From: JABFWF01 sp035539135
GTDB taxonomy: Bacteria > Pseudomonadota > Gammaproteobacteria > Xanthomonadales > Xanthomonadaceae
NCBI GenBank assembly: GCA_035539135.1
Contig: DATLJD010000004.1
Span: 1 to 26,292 of the forward strand
Length of the DNA stretch: 26,292 bases
Direction of reading: 5' to 3'
The position numbers were made by a program, and so were the translations under genes. How positions within the stretch are numbered: position 1 is the stretch's first letter; each line of letters starts with the position of its first letter. Positions 7,700-15,573 of this stretch are shown here, in pieces. The notes beneath the pieces were generated by a model. The model was not told the DNA's origin, made no database searches, and saw nothing but the letters and a program-made list of their open reading frames with translations.

Positions 7700-8842
7700 A
7701 TGAGCGAAGTGCTGAACCTCGCCCGCGAACTGATCCTGCGCCCGTCGGTCACGCCCGACGACGCCGGTTGCCAGCCGCTGCTCGCGCAGCGCCTGGCGCG
7801 CGCGGGTTTCGCCTGCGAGGCGCTGCGCTTCGGCGAGGTGGACAACCTGTGGGCCACGCACGGCAGCGGCGGCCCGGTGCTGGTCTTCCTCGGCCACACC
7901 GACGTGGTGCCGGCCGGCCCGCGCGAGGCCTGGGCCAGCGATCCGTTCGTGCCGGAAGTGCGCGACGGGATCCTGTACGGCCGCGGCGCGGCCGACATGA
8001 AGGGCAGCGTGGCGGCCTTCGTCGTCGCGCTGGAGCGTTTCGTCGCGGCGCACCCGGACCATGCCGGCACGATCGCGCTGTTGTTGACCTCGGACGAGGA
8101 GGGCGATGCCGTCGACGGCGTGCGCCGCGTCGCCGAGCACTTCCGCGAACGCGGCCAGCGCATCGACTGGTGCGTCACCGGGGAACCGTCGTCGAAGCAG
8201 CGGCTGGGCGACCTGCTGCGCGTGGGCCGCCGCGGCACCCTGTCGGCGACCCTGACCGTGCGCGGCGTGCAGGGCCACGTCGCCTATCCGGACCTGGCGC
8301 GCAACCCGATCCACCAGGCGCTGCCGGCGCTGGCTGAACTCGCCGCGCGGCGCTGGGACGATGGCTACGAGAGCTTCCCGCCGACCAGCCTGCAAATCAG
8401 CAACATCCACGCCGGCACTGGCGCCAACAACGTCATCCCGGGCGAACTGGCGGTACTCTTCAACCTGCGCTTCAACCCGCGCTGGAGCGCGGCGCGGCTG
8501 GAAGCCGAATGCGAGGCGATCCTGCGCGCGCACGGCCTCGACTATGCGATCCGCTGGCACCGCGGCGGCGAACCCTTCTTCACCCCGGAAGGGCCGCTGC
8601 GCGCGGCGGCGCGCGAGGTGCTGGCCGCTTTCACCGGCGCCGCGCCGGAGGAAAGCACCGGCGGCGGCACCTCGGACGCGCGCTTCATCGCGCCGCTGGG
8701 CGCGCAGTGCATCGAGCTCGGCCCGGTCAACGCCAGCATCCACAAGGTCGACGAGCACGTCGCCGTCGCCGACCTGGAAGCCTTGCCGGGGCTGTACCTG
8801 GCGCTGGCGGAACGGCTGCTGGCCGGCGGCGCCGAAGCTTGA
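7700..8842 (+). CDS. dapE: Succinyl-diaminopimelate desuccinylase
   Basis: This 380-aa di-zinc M20 hydrolase cleaves N-succinyl-LL-diaminopimelate, giving LL-DAP for peptidoglycan and lysine. Metal and catalytic residues are visible: H66 and D68 in GHTDVVP, D99 in GRGAADMKG, the E133-E134 pair in SDEEGDA, E162 in TGEPSS and H348 in NASIHKVDE. The dimerisation-domain motif RGVQGHVAYP is present. Length is normal (375-380). The start follows the ArsC-like stop by 10 bases, so the two share a transcript. A GC-rich hairpin lies just after the stop. It complements dapD in the same pathway. Confidence 0.96.
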   Translation: MSEVLNLARELILRPSVTPDDAGCQPLLAQRLARAGFACEALRFGEVDNLWATHGSGGPVLVFLGHTDVVPAGPREAWASDPFVPEVRDGILYGRGAADMKGSVAAFVVALERFVAAHPDHAGTIALLLTSDEEGDAVDGVRRVAEHFRERGQRIDWCVTGEPSSKQRLGDLLRVGRRGTLSATLTVRGVQGHVAYPDLARNPIHQALPALAELAARRWDDGYESFPPTSLQISNIHAGTGANNVIPGELAVLFNLRFNPRWSAARLEAECEAILRAHGLDYAIRWHRGGEPFFTPEGPLRAAAREVLAAFTGAAPEESTGGGTSDARFIAPLGAQCIELGPVNASIHKVDEHVAVADLEALPGLYLALAERLLAGGAEA

Positions 8843-8843
8843 A

Positions 8844-8871
8844 GGAGCGGGGCTCCCGGCCGGGAGGCTCC
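8844..8871 (+). terminator. Hairpin after dapE, possible weak terminator
   Basis: GGAGC (8844-8848) pairs with GCTCC (8867-8871). Inside, CTCCC pairs with GGGAG around a GGCC loop (8853-8866). No T-tract follows, so termination would need Rho or be partial. No gene is seen in 8872-8990. Confidence 0.4.
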
Positions 8872-8990
8872 GCCCGCCCGTCCTCTCAGGATCTCCACGC
8901 CGGCGCCGATAACGTCATCGACCCGCACGCAGGCGCCTAGCCGACTCGAGACCCTGCCGGCGCCGCGTGCGGGCTCCACCAGGGCCCCGG

Positions 8991-9019
8991 TTGCGGGCCG
9001 CCGGCGCCGGGCGCAGACT
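8991..9019 (+). promoter_or_regulatory. Promoter of the asnB leader transcript
   Basis: TTGCGG (8991-8996), a 17-base spacer and CAGACT (9014-9019) form a plausible sigma-70-type promoter. The -10 ends six bases before the leader-peptide ATG at 9026, the same spacing seen at map, kdkA, bpt and DUF502. Confidence 0.6.
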
Positions 9020-9025
9020 CCGCCC

Positions 9026-9142
9026 ATGACCCCGCAGCCCATCCGCCGCCAACTCGCCGCCGCCCACGGCGCGGCCGGCGCGCGTGCGCTCGCCGCCACC
9101 AACAACCGCAATAACGCCAGCCCACCGCGGGCCGGCGATTAG
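9026..9142 (+). CDS. Asparagine-rich leader peptide of asnB (candidate attenuator peptide)
   Basis: This 38-codon ORF starts MTPQPIRRQL and contains ATNNRNNAS at residues 24-32. Four of five consecutive codons (9101-9115: AAC AAC CGC AAT AAC) encode Asn, in a genome where Asn is sparse and AAT is a rare codon. It lies between a promoter and a terminator hairpin, directly upstream of the asparagine synthetase gene, so the charged amino acid matches the product of the regulated enzyme. No Shine-Dalgarno precedes it; it would be translated from a leaderless transcript. The last codons (9127-9133) overlap the putative antiterminator arm. The peptide probably has no function beyond ribosome positioning. 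The role is inferred from architecture; no named family is known to me. Confidence 0.8.
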   Translation: MTPQPIRRQLAAAHGAAGARALAATNNRNNASPPRAGD

Positions 9143-9210
9143 CGCGCGCACCTCACGCTTATCGTTTCCGGAAGGCCCGCACTGCGAAGTGCGGGCCTTC
9201 TTCGTTTCGT
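9127..9210 (+). terminator. asnB attenuator: antiterminator and Rho-independent terminator
   Basis: The terminator is a perfect 12-bp stem, AAGGCCCGCACT (9172-9183) with AGTGCGGGCCTT (9188-9199), capped by a GCGA tetraloop and followed by the pyrimidine-rich CTTCGTTTCG. The competing fold pairs GCGGGCC (9127-9133, last codons of the leader ORF) with GGCCCGC (9174-9180). A ribosome reaching the stop at 9140-9142 would mask 9127-9133 and allow termination. A ribosome stalled at the Asn codons would leave it free and allow read-through into asnB. A third pairing of GCCGGC copies near 9074 and 9132 could form a pause hairpin. The T-tract is imperfect. Confidence 0.8.
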
Positions 9211-9240
9211 CCGCCGAAAACCGCCCCCAGGGAGCCCGCC

Positions 9241-10950
9241 ATGTGTTCGATTCTCGCCGCCTTCGACCTGCGCGCCGGCGCAGACCTCCTTCCGTTGCGC
9301 CCGTTCGCCCTGGCGCTGTCGGCCCGCCAGCGCCACCGCGGACCGGACTGGTCCGGCGTCCACGCCGAGCCGCGCGCGCTGCTGGTGCACGAGCGCCTGG
9401 CCATCGTGGATCCGGGCGGCGGGGCGCAGCCGCTGCGTTCGGAGGACGGCGCGCTGGCGCTCGCGGTCAACGGCGAGATCTACAACCACGCCGCGTTGCG
9501 CTTCGAAGCGGGGGAGTACGCGTTCCAGAGCGGGTCGGACTGCGAGGTCATCAATGCGCTGTACGCCACCCGGCCCGACATCGGCGCCTGGCTCGACCGG
9601 CTCAACGGCATCTTCGCCTTCGCCCTGTGGGACGCCGTGCACGGACGTTGCATCGTCGCCCGCGATCCGCTGGGCGTGTGCCCGCTGTACTGGGGGCACG
9701 ACGGGGACGGGCGGCTGTGGGTCGCTTCCGAGATGAAGGCGCTGGCGCGGGTGTGCGCGGATGTCGCGCTGTTCCCGCCGGGCCATTGGTACGACAGCGC
9801 GACCGGCAGCCTGGCCCGTTACCACCGGCGGGCGTGGCGCGACCACGCCGCGACGGTCGGAGTGGAGGTCCCGCCGCAGGCGTTGCGCGCGGCGCTGGAG
9901 CAGGCCGTGCATCGCCAGCTGATGAGCGACGTGCCCTACGGCGTGCTGCTGTCGGGCGGACTGGACTCGTCGCTGGTCGCGGCCTGCGCGGCCCGGTTCT
10001 CGCGGCGCCGCGTCGAGGACGGCGATCGGTCGGAGGCCTGGTGGCCGCGGTTGCACTCCTTCGCGATCGGCCTGCCCGACTCGCCCGACCTCGCCGCGGC
10101 GCGGCTGGCGGCCGAGGCGATCGGCACGGTGCACCACGGCTTCACCTATCGTTTCGAGGAAGGGTTGGACGTGCTGCCGGAAGTCATCCGCCACATCGAG
10201 AGCTACGACGTCACGACCGTGCGCGCGTCCACGCCGATGTTCCTGCTCGCGCGCCGCATCCGCGCGATGGGCATCAAGATGGTGCTGTCGGGCGAAGGCG
10301 CGGACGAGGTGTTCGGCGGCTATCTCTACTTCCACAAGGCGCCCGACGCGCGCGAATTCCACGCGGAAACCGTGCGCAAGCTCGATGCGCTGCACCAGTT
10401 CGACTGCCTGCGCGCGAACAAGGCGATGATGGCGTGGGGCGTGGAGGCGCGCGTGCCCTTCCTCGACCTCGCCTTCCTCGACGTGGCGATGGCGATGGAC
10501 GCGCGCGCGAAGATGGCCGGCCCGCGCGCGGACGGCACGCGCCGGATCGAAAAGGCGGTGTTGCGCGAAGCCTTCGCCGGCGTGCTGCCGGACCCGATCC
10601 TGTGGCGGCAGAAGGAGCAGTTCAGCGACGGCGTCGGCTACGGCTGGATCGACGGCCTGAAGGCGCACGCGGAGCGCACGGTCGGCGACCGCGAATTCGC
10701 CGGCGCGGCCGAACGCTTCCCGGTCAACACGCCGCTGACCAAGGAGGCGTACCTGTACCGCGCGATCTTCGCCCGCCATTTTCCCGGCGACGCCTGCGCG
10801 CGCACCGTGCCCGGCGGCAAGTCCATCGCCTGCTCGTCGCCGGCGGCGATCGCCTGGGACGCCGCCTTCGCCGGTTCGGCCGATCCTTCCGGTCGCGCGG
10901 TGGCCGACGTGCACCAGGCGGGGGCTTCGGTGCCAGCGCTGCCCGCGTAG
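9241..10950 (+). CDS. asnB: Glutamine-hydrolysing asparagine synthetase B
   Basis: This 569-aa enzyme makes asparagine from aspartate, ATP and glutamine. The N-terminal class-II glutamine amidotransferase domain begins with the catalytic Cys2 (MCSILAAF) and has RHRGPDWSG and NGEIYNH. The C-terminal synthetase domain has the PP-loop SGGLDSS at residues 238-244 and the motif MVLSGEGADEVFGGYLYFH. Length is close to E. coli AsnB (554), with a slightly longer tail. AGGGAG at 9229-9234 is a good Shine-Dalgarno six bases from the ATG. Regulation is most likely by the Asn-codon attenuator just upstream. It converges on the minus-strand gene ending at 10951 with no gap and no terminator visible. Confidence 0.96.
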   Translation: MCSILAAFDLRAGADLLPLRPFALALSARQRHRGPDWSGVHAEPRALLVHERLAIVDPGGGAQPLRSEDGALALAVNGEIYNHAALRFEAGEYAFQSGSDCEVINALYATRPDIGAWLDRLNGIFAFALWDAVHGRCIVARDPLGVCPLYWGHDGDGRLWVASEMKALARVCADVALFPPGHWYDSATGSLARYHRRAWRDHAATVGVEVPPQALRAALEQAVHRQLMSDVPYGVLLSGGLDSSLVAACAARFSRRRVEDGDRSEAWWPRLHSFAIGLPDSPDLAAARLAAEAIGTVHHGFTYRFEEGLDVLPEVIRHIESYDVTTVRASTPMFLLARRIRAMGIKMVLSGEGADEVFGGYLYFHKAPDAREFHAETVRKLDALHQFDCLRANKAMMAWGVEARVPFLDLAFLDVAMAMDARAKMAGPRADGTRRIEKAVLREAFAGVLPDPILWRQKEQFSDGVGYGWIDGLKAHAERTVGDREFAGAAERFPVNTPLTKEAYLYRAIFARHFPGDACARTVPGGKSIACSSPAAIAWDAAFAGSADPSGRAVADVHQAGASVPALPA

Positions 10951-11385
10951 TCAGCGCCCCGCGCGCTCCCAGGGGGCGACGCCGTCGTCCTCGACGATGC
11001 GGAACAGCGGATGCGCGTCGGGCACGACGGCCCGCCAGCGCGCGTGCAGCTTCGGCGCGCGCACGGCGAGCTTGGCGAGCAGGTGCCGCCATTCGAAGGC
11101 GAGCTGGCCGCGCGTCGCGTCCAGCGGCGGCACCGGCACCAGCGCGCCGAGCTTGCCGCGGTCGAAGCGGTAGCCGCGCGCGCCGGCCTCGTCGCATACC
11201 GCGTGCAGGTAGGCGTCGAGCGTGTCCAGCGGCCGCGCTGCGGCGCGGAAGCGCTCGAGCTGCGGATGCCGGCGATAGCCCGTGGTCGCGTCGCGCAGCA
11301 CTGCGCGCGCCAGCAGGCCCTCGCGCCACAGCGCCACCAGGCCCTTCGGGTCCAGGTGGCGCGGGTGCAGGGTCCACAGCCTCAT
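10951..11385 (-). CDS. Pyrimidine-dimer DNA glycosylase-like protein
   Basis: This 144-aa protein begins MRLWTLHPRHLDPKGLVALW and continues with TTGYRRHPQLERFR. That pattern is typical of the pyrimidine-dimer DNA glycosylase / T4 endonuclease V-like (Pyr_excise) family. Phage enzymes of this type excise UV-induced thymine dimers and nick the abasic site; bacterial members are mostly uncharacterised. Its start overlaps the stop of the GT9 gene as ATGA, so the pair is co-transcribed, although no pathway link between LPS assembly and DNA repair is obvious. Family assignment is by remembered motif; substrate specificity is not established. Confidence 0.75.
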   Translation of the reverse strand: MRLWTLHPRHLDPKGLVALWREGLLARAVLRDATTGYRRHPQLERFRAAARPLDTLDAYLHAVCDEAGARGYRFDRGKLGALVPVPPLDATRGQLAFEWRHLLAKLAVRAPKLHARWRAVVPDAHPLFRIVEDDGVAPWERAGR

Positions 11386-12449
11386 CGGCGCGCGGCGTGC
11401 GGGTGGTCGGCGAGGTAGCGTTCGAAGGCGGCGATGGCGTCGTCCACCGTCACCAGGTCCATCACGCCCTCGCGCTCGATCTTGGTGCCCCAGCGGAGCG
11501 CCGCCGCCGGCTTGCCGAGGAAGCGGCGCGCGGCATCGTCGTAGCGGTCCACCACGTAGCGGCGATCGGAATACGGGCCGCTGCGCGCGGGGTTGCTGGC
11601 CGCGTGCAGGCCGAGCACCTTCGCCCCCATCGCGTTGGCGATGTGCAGCGGGCCGGAGTCCGGCGTCATCACCAGCGCGGCGCGCGCGAGCAACGCGGGC
11701 AGCTGCTTGAGGGTGTCCTTGCCGACCAGGTTCAGCGCCGGCGCTCGCATCGCGGCGAGGATGGCGTCGGCGGTCTCGCGCTCGAGCGCGCTGCGGCCGC
11801 CGCATAGCACCACCCGCCAGCCGCGCGCGGCGGCGTGGTCGGCGACCGCGGCATAGCGTTCGGCGCGCCAGTTGCGCAGCACGTGGCTGGAGCAGGGCGA
11901 CACCAGCAGGGCCGGGACGCCGTCGTCGGGCCACTGCGCGCGTGCCCAGGCGTGCGCCTCGGCCGGTACCGGCAGGTCCCACACGACCTGGTCCTGGCGC
12001 AGGCCCAGCGGTTCGCAGAAGCTGCCGATCGCGTCGAGCACGTGGATGCCGGGGCGGTCGGCGATGCGCTCGTTGACGAACAGGCCGTGCAGGTCCTTAG
12101 ACCGCGCGCGGTCGTAGCCGATCCGGCGCCTGGCCGGGACGAAGGCCGACAGCAGGTTGGCGCGCGCGGCGACCTGCATCTGCAGCAGCACGTCGAAGCG
12201 TTCGCCGGCGAAGCCGCGCCGCACCGCGCGCATGCCGGCCAGCCCGCTGCGCTTGTCGTATTCGACGAAGCGCACGCCCTCCAGGCCTTCCAGCAGGCGG
12301 TGCTCGCCCTTGCCGATCACCCAGGTCAGCGCGACCTCCGGCCAGGCCCGGCGCAGGGTGCGCACCAGCGGCACCACGTGGGTGACGTCGCCCAGCGCCG
12401 ACAGGCGGAGCAGGCACAGCGAACGCGGCGGGGCGGGATGGTCGGGCAT
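11382..12449 (-). CDS. Glycosyltransferase family 9 (LPS heptosyltransferase-like)
   Basis: This 355-aa GT9 protein resembles ADP-heptose:LPS heptosyltransferases that build the lipopolysaccharide inner core at the cytoplasmic face of the inner membrane. The N-terminus LCLLRLSALGDVTHVVPLVR is the family hallmark. The C-terminal nucleotide-sugar domain has LLVSPCSSHVLRNW, VVLCGG and the diagnostic MTPDSGPLHIANAMGAKVLG. Length is typical. The gene is divergent from kdkA, which modifies the Kdo that inner-core enzymes act on, so an inner-core role is likely. Which acceptor sugar it uses cannot be read from sequence. Homologues beside kdkA in xanthomonads have been called OpsX. Confidence 0.88.
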   Translation of the reverse strand: MPDHPAPPRSLCLLRLSALGDVTHVVPLVRTLRRAWPEVALTWVIGKGEHRLLEGLEGVRFVEYDKRSGLAGMRAVRRGFAGERFDVLLQMQVAARANLLSAFVPARRRIGYDRARSKDLHGLFVNERIADRPGIHVLDAIGSFCEPLGLRQDQVVWDLPVPAEAHAWARAQWPDDGVPALLVSPCSSHVLRNWRAERYAAVADHAAARGWRVVLCGGRSALERETADAILAAMRAPALNLVGKDTLKQLPALLARAALVMTPDSGPLHIANAMGAKVLGLHAASNPARSGPYSDRRYVVDRYDDAARRFLGKPAAALRWGTKIEREGVMDLVTVDDAIAAFERYLADHPHAARR

Positions 12450-12477
12450 GGGGAGGCCGGGAAATGCCGGAAAGGGT

Positions 12478-12492
12478 TGCTAGACTCGGCGG
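12478..12492 (+). promoter_or_regulatory. kdkA extended -10, leaderless configuration
   Basis: TGCTAGACT (12478-12486) fits an extended -10 (TGN before the hexamer). The hexamer ends six bases before the kdkA ATG at 12493, leaving no Shine-Dalgarno. The 43-bp gap must also hold the promoter or start of the divergent GT9 gene. Confidence 0.6.
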
Positions 12493-13248
12493 ATGGTCGC
12501 GTTCGACGCCAGCGAAGACCTGACGCCGTTCCAGCACGCCCATGGGAAGGGGTACGGGGCGATTCTGTTCGACGCCGACTGCGGCCGGCAAGTCGAAGCC
12601 GACTGGTTCTCGCCCGCGTGGTGGGGCGAGCGCGCGCGTCCGGTCGCGGGATCGGGGCGCGGCGGCGCGTGGTTCGTGCAGTCGCCGATCGGGCCGCTGG
12701 TGCTGCGCCACTACCTGCGCGGCGGCCTGGCGGCGCGGGTCAGCCGCGACACCTACGTCTGGCATGGCGCCGACCGCACGCGCAGCTTCGCCGAGTTCCG
12801 GCTGGCGCGCCTGCTGCACGGGCGCGGGTTGCCGGTGCCGCGCCCGGTCGCGGCCTGCTACTGGCGGCACGGCGCCGGCTACCGGGCCGCGATCCTGATC
12901 GAGCGGCTGGAGGGCGTGCGCTCGTTCGCCGACCGCGTCGCGGTCGCCGGCCACGACGCGCCGTGGGAGGAGACCGGCCGCCTGGTCGCGCGCTTCCACC
13001 GCGCGGGCCTCGACCACGCCGACCTCAACGCGCACAACATCCTGTTCGACGCGAGCGGGCAGGGCTGGCTGATCGATTTCGACAAGGGCCGCCTGCGCAT
13101 CCCCGCGACCGGCTGGCGCGAGCGCAACCTCGCGCGCCTGTTGCGCTCGCTGCTCAAGCTGCGCGGTGCGCGCCCGGCGGAGGAAATCCGCCGCGATTTC
13201 GCGCGCCTGCGCGGCGCCTACGACGCGACCTGGGAACGGGGGATCTGA
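12493..13248 (+). CDS. kdkA: 3-deoxy-D-manno-octulosonic acid (Kdo) kinase
   Basis: This 251-aa protein-kinase-fold enzyme phosphorylates the first Kdo of lipid A-Kdo at O-4, needed where the inner core has a single phosphorylated Kdo. The catalytic loop HADLNAHNILF (residues 175-185) and the metal-binding DFDKGRLR (from 195) are characteristic, and LRHYLRGGL lies in the N-lobe. Length fits the family (about 235-250). The ATG at 12493 is supported by the -10 six bases upstream and by the gene boundary. Its stop overlaps the start of the hydrolase gene (TGATG), giving a two-gene operon divergent from the GT9 gene. Confidence 0.94.
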   Translation: MVAFDASEDLTPFQHAHGKGYGAILFDADCGRQVEADWFSPAWWGERARPVAGSGRGGAWFVQSPIGPLVLRHYLRGGLAARVSRDTYVWHGADRTRSFAEFRLARLLHGRGLPVPRPVAACYWRHGAGYRAAILIERLEGVRSFADRVAVAGHDAPWEETGRLVARFHRAGLDHADLNAHNILFDASGQGWLIDFDKGRLRIPATGWRERNLARLLRSLLKLRGARPAEEIRRDFARLRGAYDATWERGI

Positions 13249-14009
13249 TGCGCGACCGGCACGACGAGGCCTGGCGCCTGCGTTTCCTCGGGGTCGGCAA
13301 CTCCGGCGCGGTCGCGCTCGGCTCGGCGATGGCCGCGATCGAACGCGACGGCGAGCCCTGGCTGGCGATCGACTGCGGCGGCGAGGGCCTCACCGCCTGG
13401 CTGGCGCGGTACGGCGCGATGCCGCGCGCGCTGTTCGTGACCCATACCCACTTCGACCACGTCGCCGGCTTCGAGCGCCTGTTCGCCGCGACCTGGTTCG
13501 GCGAAACACGCGGGGCGCCGGTACGCGTCTACGCGCCGGCGCCGCTGGTGCCGCTGCTGCAGCAGCGCGTGGCCGGCTATCCGAACGTGGTCGCCGAGGG
13601 CGGCGTGAACTTCTGGGACGCGTTCCAGCTGGTGCCGGTCGGCGACCACTTCTGGCACGACGGCGTGCGGCTGGACGTCTTCCCGGTGCGCCACCACTGG
13701 CCCGACACCGCGTTCGGGCTGCGCCTGCCCGGCAGCATGGTGTGGACCGGCGATACCCGGCCGATCCCGGAAATGATGGCGAAATACGCGGACGCCGGCG
13801 AACTGGTCGCCCACGACTGCGCGCTGCACGGCAATCCCTCGCACAGCGGCATCGACGACCTCGAACGCGAATATCCAACGGAATTGCGCGAACGGCTGGT
13901 GCTCTACCACTACGCCAGCCGCGAGGAAGCCGAGGCGCTGGCCGCGCGCGGGTACCGGGTCGCGCATCCGGGCGAGGCGCTGGAACTCGCGCCGCCGCGC
14001 GAGCACTGA
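13248..14009 (+). CDS. Metallo-beta-lactamase-fold hydrolase (RNase Z/phosphodiesterase-like)
   Basis: This 253-aa protein has the metallo-beta-lactamase fold. The zinc motif HTHFDH is at residues 66-71; further conserved pieces are FPVRHHWPDTAFGLRL, VWTGDTRPIPE and the late His in VLYHYAS. The arrangement resembles RNase Z-like and cyclic-nucleotide-phosphodiesterase-like members; the substrate is unknown. It has no signal peptide, so it is cytosolic. It starts inside the kdkA stop (TGATG) and is translationally coupled to it. It converges on the transporter gene with one base between the stop codons. Confidence 0.88.
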   Translation: MRDRHDEAWRLRFLGVGNSGAVALGSAMAAIERDGEPWLAIDCGGEGLTAWLARYGAMPRALFVTHTHFDHVAGFERLFAATWFGETRGAPVRVYAPAPLVPLLQQRVAGYPNVVAEGGVNFWDAFQLVPVGDHFWHDGVRLDVFPVRHHWPDTAFGLRLPGSMVWTGDTRPIPEMMAKYADAGELVAHDCALHGNPSHSGIDDLEREYPTELRERLVLYHYASREEAEALAARGYRVAHPGEALELAPPREH

Positions 14010-14010
14010 C

Positions 14011-14823
14011 TCAGCCTTCCGCGGCGTGCGCGCGCAGTTCGTCGGCGCGGGCGCGGCCGAGGTAGCGGTGGATGCCGGCGCGCGCCAGGTACAGCAGCGG
14101 GATCAGCGCGATCGCCGCCAGCATCTTGTAGACGTAGTTGAGCGTGCCCACGGCGAGGAACAGGTCCATCTTCCAGTGCTGCGGGCCGAGCACGAAGGCG
14201 ATGTAGAGCACGACGAAACTGTCAACCAGTTGCGACACCGCGGTGGAGCCGGTCGCGCGCAGCCAGGCGTGACGCTCGCCGGTCGCGCGGCGGATGCGGT
14301 GGAACACCCGCACGTCGATCAGCTGGCCGAGGATGAAGGCGGTCAGCGAGCCCCAGATCGTCCACAGCCCCTGGCCGAACACCGCGGCGAACGCCGCCTG
14401 GTAGTCCGGCACGCCCTGGTCCTTGGCCACGCCCACCCACCACGCCGCCGGCGCCAGGTGGATCGCGACGAAGGCGAACGCGAAGCCGTAGGCGATCAGC
14501 CCCGCCGCCAGCCAGCTGATGAAGCGCACGCCGCGGCGGCCGAAGTACTCGTTGACCGTGTCGGTCATGATGAACACGATCGGCCACAGCAGGGTGCCGG
14601 CGGTGAAGTCCAGCGAACCGGACTGGCCGAACAGGTTCCATTCCAGCGGCGCGATGCCGAGGGTGTCCTCCAGCGCGAAGATCTTGACGCCGATGAACTC
14701 GGCGAGCGCGGCGTTGACGCAGAAGAACGCGGCGAGGCCGACGAACAGACGGGTCGCGCGGTCGTCGAGCACGCGCCGCGCGCCCGACAGCGGCGGCGTG
14801 GCGGCGGCAGCGGGCATGTCCAT
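14011..14823 (-). CDS. VUT-family queuosine-precursor transporter (YhhQ-like)
   Basis: This 270-aa integral membrane protein is of the vitamin-uptake-transporter (YhhQ/DUF165) family, whose E. coli member imports 7-cyano-7-deazaguanine/preQ0-type precursors of tRNA queuosine. About six hydrophobic segments are visible. Family motifs include ALAEFIGVKIF, FIMTDTVNEYFGRRGVRFIS, AFILGQLIDVRVFHRIR and STAVSQLVDSFVVLYIAF. Its ATG lies two bases after the DUF502 stop, so the genes are co-transcribed. The ATG at 14817 (second Met) is an alternative start. The symbol is withheld because substrate specificity differs among members. Confidence 0.9.
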   Translation of the reverse strand: MDMPAAAATPPLSGARRVLDDRATRLFVGLAAFFCVNAALAEFIGVKIFALEDTLGIAPLEWNLFGQSGSLDFTAGTLLWPIVFIMTDTVNEYFGRRGVRFISWLAAGLIAYGFAFAFVAIHLAPAAWWVGVAKDQGVPDYQAAFAAVFGQGLWTIWGSLTAFILGQLIDVRVFHRIRRATGERHAWLRATGSTAVSQLVDSFVVLYIAFVLGPQHWKMDLFLAVGTLNYVYKMLAAIALIPLLYLARAGIHRYLGRARADELRAHAAEG

Positions 14824-14825
14824 GC

Positions 14826-15509
14826 TCAGCCTCCGCTCTCCGCGCGCGCCGCCGGCGTCGCGAACGGAATGCTGTCCGGCGCGACCGCGCCGCCGGAGAT
14901 GATGAAACTCATCGCCTGGTCCACGCTCCAGTCGGTCGGCGTCAGTTGCTCGACCGGCACCACCTCGAGGTAGCCGGAGGTCGGGTTGGGCGTGGTCGGC
15001 ACGTACACGGCGGCCAGCTCGCGCCCGGTGCCCTGCTCGCGCAGGATGCGGGTGACGAAGCCAACCGACTTCATGTTCCGGTGCGGGAAGTCGATCAGCA
15101 CCACGCGCTGGGTGCCATCGGGCTGGGTCTGCAGGATGTCGAGCAGCTTGCGCGCGCTGCCGTACACGGTGCTGGCGAGCGGGATCCGGCCGACCAGCGC
15201 CTCGAACCAGCGCAGCAGCCGCTGCCCGACCACCCGCCGCGCCATCCAGCCCGAGAGCAGGATCACCACCAGCGTCGCCAGCAATGCCAGCGCGGTCTGC
15301 ACCCAGCTGTCGTTGAGCCAGCCCCAGCGCTGCGGCTGGCCGGTCGCGATGTTGTGCAGCACCGGCCCGATCAGCGGCCGGCTGATGTCCGACAGCAGGA
15401 CGAACACGAACTTGACCACCACCCAGGTCAACCAGATGGGCAGCAGGGTGAGCAGGCCGGTGAGGAACAGGCGCTGCAGGCGCTGTCCGGTCGAGGGCGG
15501 GGCGGGCAT
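14826..15509 (-). CDS. DUF502 family membrane protein
   Basis: This 227-aa protein has two N-terminal membrane segments (about residues 10-40, LFLTGLLTLLPIWLTWVVVK, and 65-88, TALALLATLVVILLSGWMAR). A soluble domain follows with PLASTVYGSARKLLDILQ, VVLIDFPHRNMKSVGFVTR and AVYVPTTPNPTSGYLEVVP, the DUF502 signature. Function is unknown. The ATG at 15509 is supported by TAGAAT six bases upstream, a leaderless arrangement. It is first in a two-gene unit with the transporter. Confidence 0.92.
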   Translation of the reverse strand: MPAPPSTGQRLQRLFLTGLLTLLPIWLTWVVVKFVFVLLSDISRPLIGPVLHNIATGQPQRWGWLNDSWVQTALALLATLVVILLSGWMARRVVGQRLLRWFEALVGRIPLASTVYGSARKLLDILQTQPDGTQRVVLIDFPHRNMKSVGFVTRILREQGTGRELAAVYVPTTPNPTSGYLEVVPVEQLTPTDWSVDQAMSFIISGGAVAPDSIPFATPAARAESGG

Positions 15510-15521
15510 GCGCGGATTCTA
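15510..15521 (-). promoter_or_regulatory. DUF502 -10 (TAGAAT), leaderless configuration
   Basis: On the minus strand TAGAAT (15516-15521) ends six bases before the ATG at 15509. It falls in the 64-bp gap after the kinase gene, so the DUF502-transporter pair has its own promoter. Confidence 0.6.
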
Positions 15522-15573
15522 AACGCGGGTCGGCGCCGGCGGTCGCCGGACGGTTGCAAAGGCCGGGCGGCGG

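Noticed and set aside
8872..8990. Possible small gene between dapE and the asnB leader promoter
   Set aside because: Frames open here are continuations of dapE shadows with no start signal or recognisable product.
12097..13035. 312-codon minus-strand frame opposite kdkA
   Set aside because: It overlaps the GT9 gene in another frame and kdkA in antisense, and its product has shadow-like composition.
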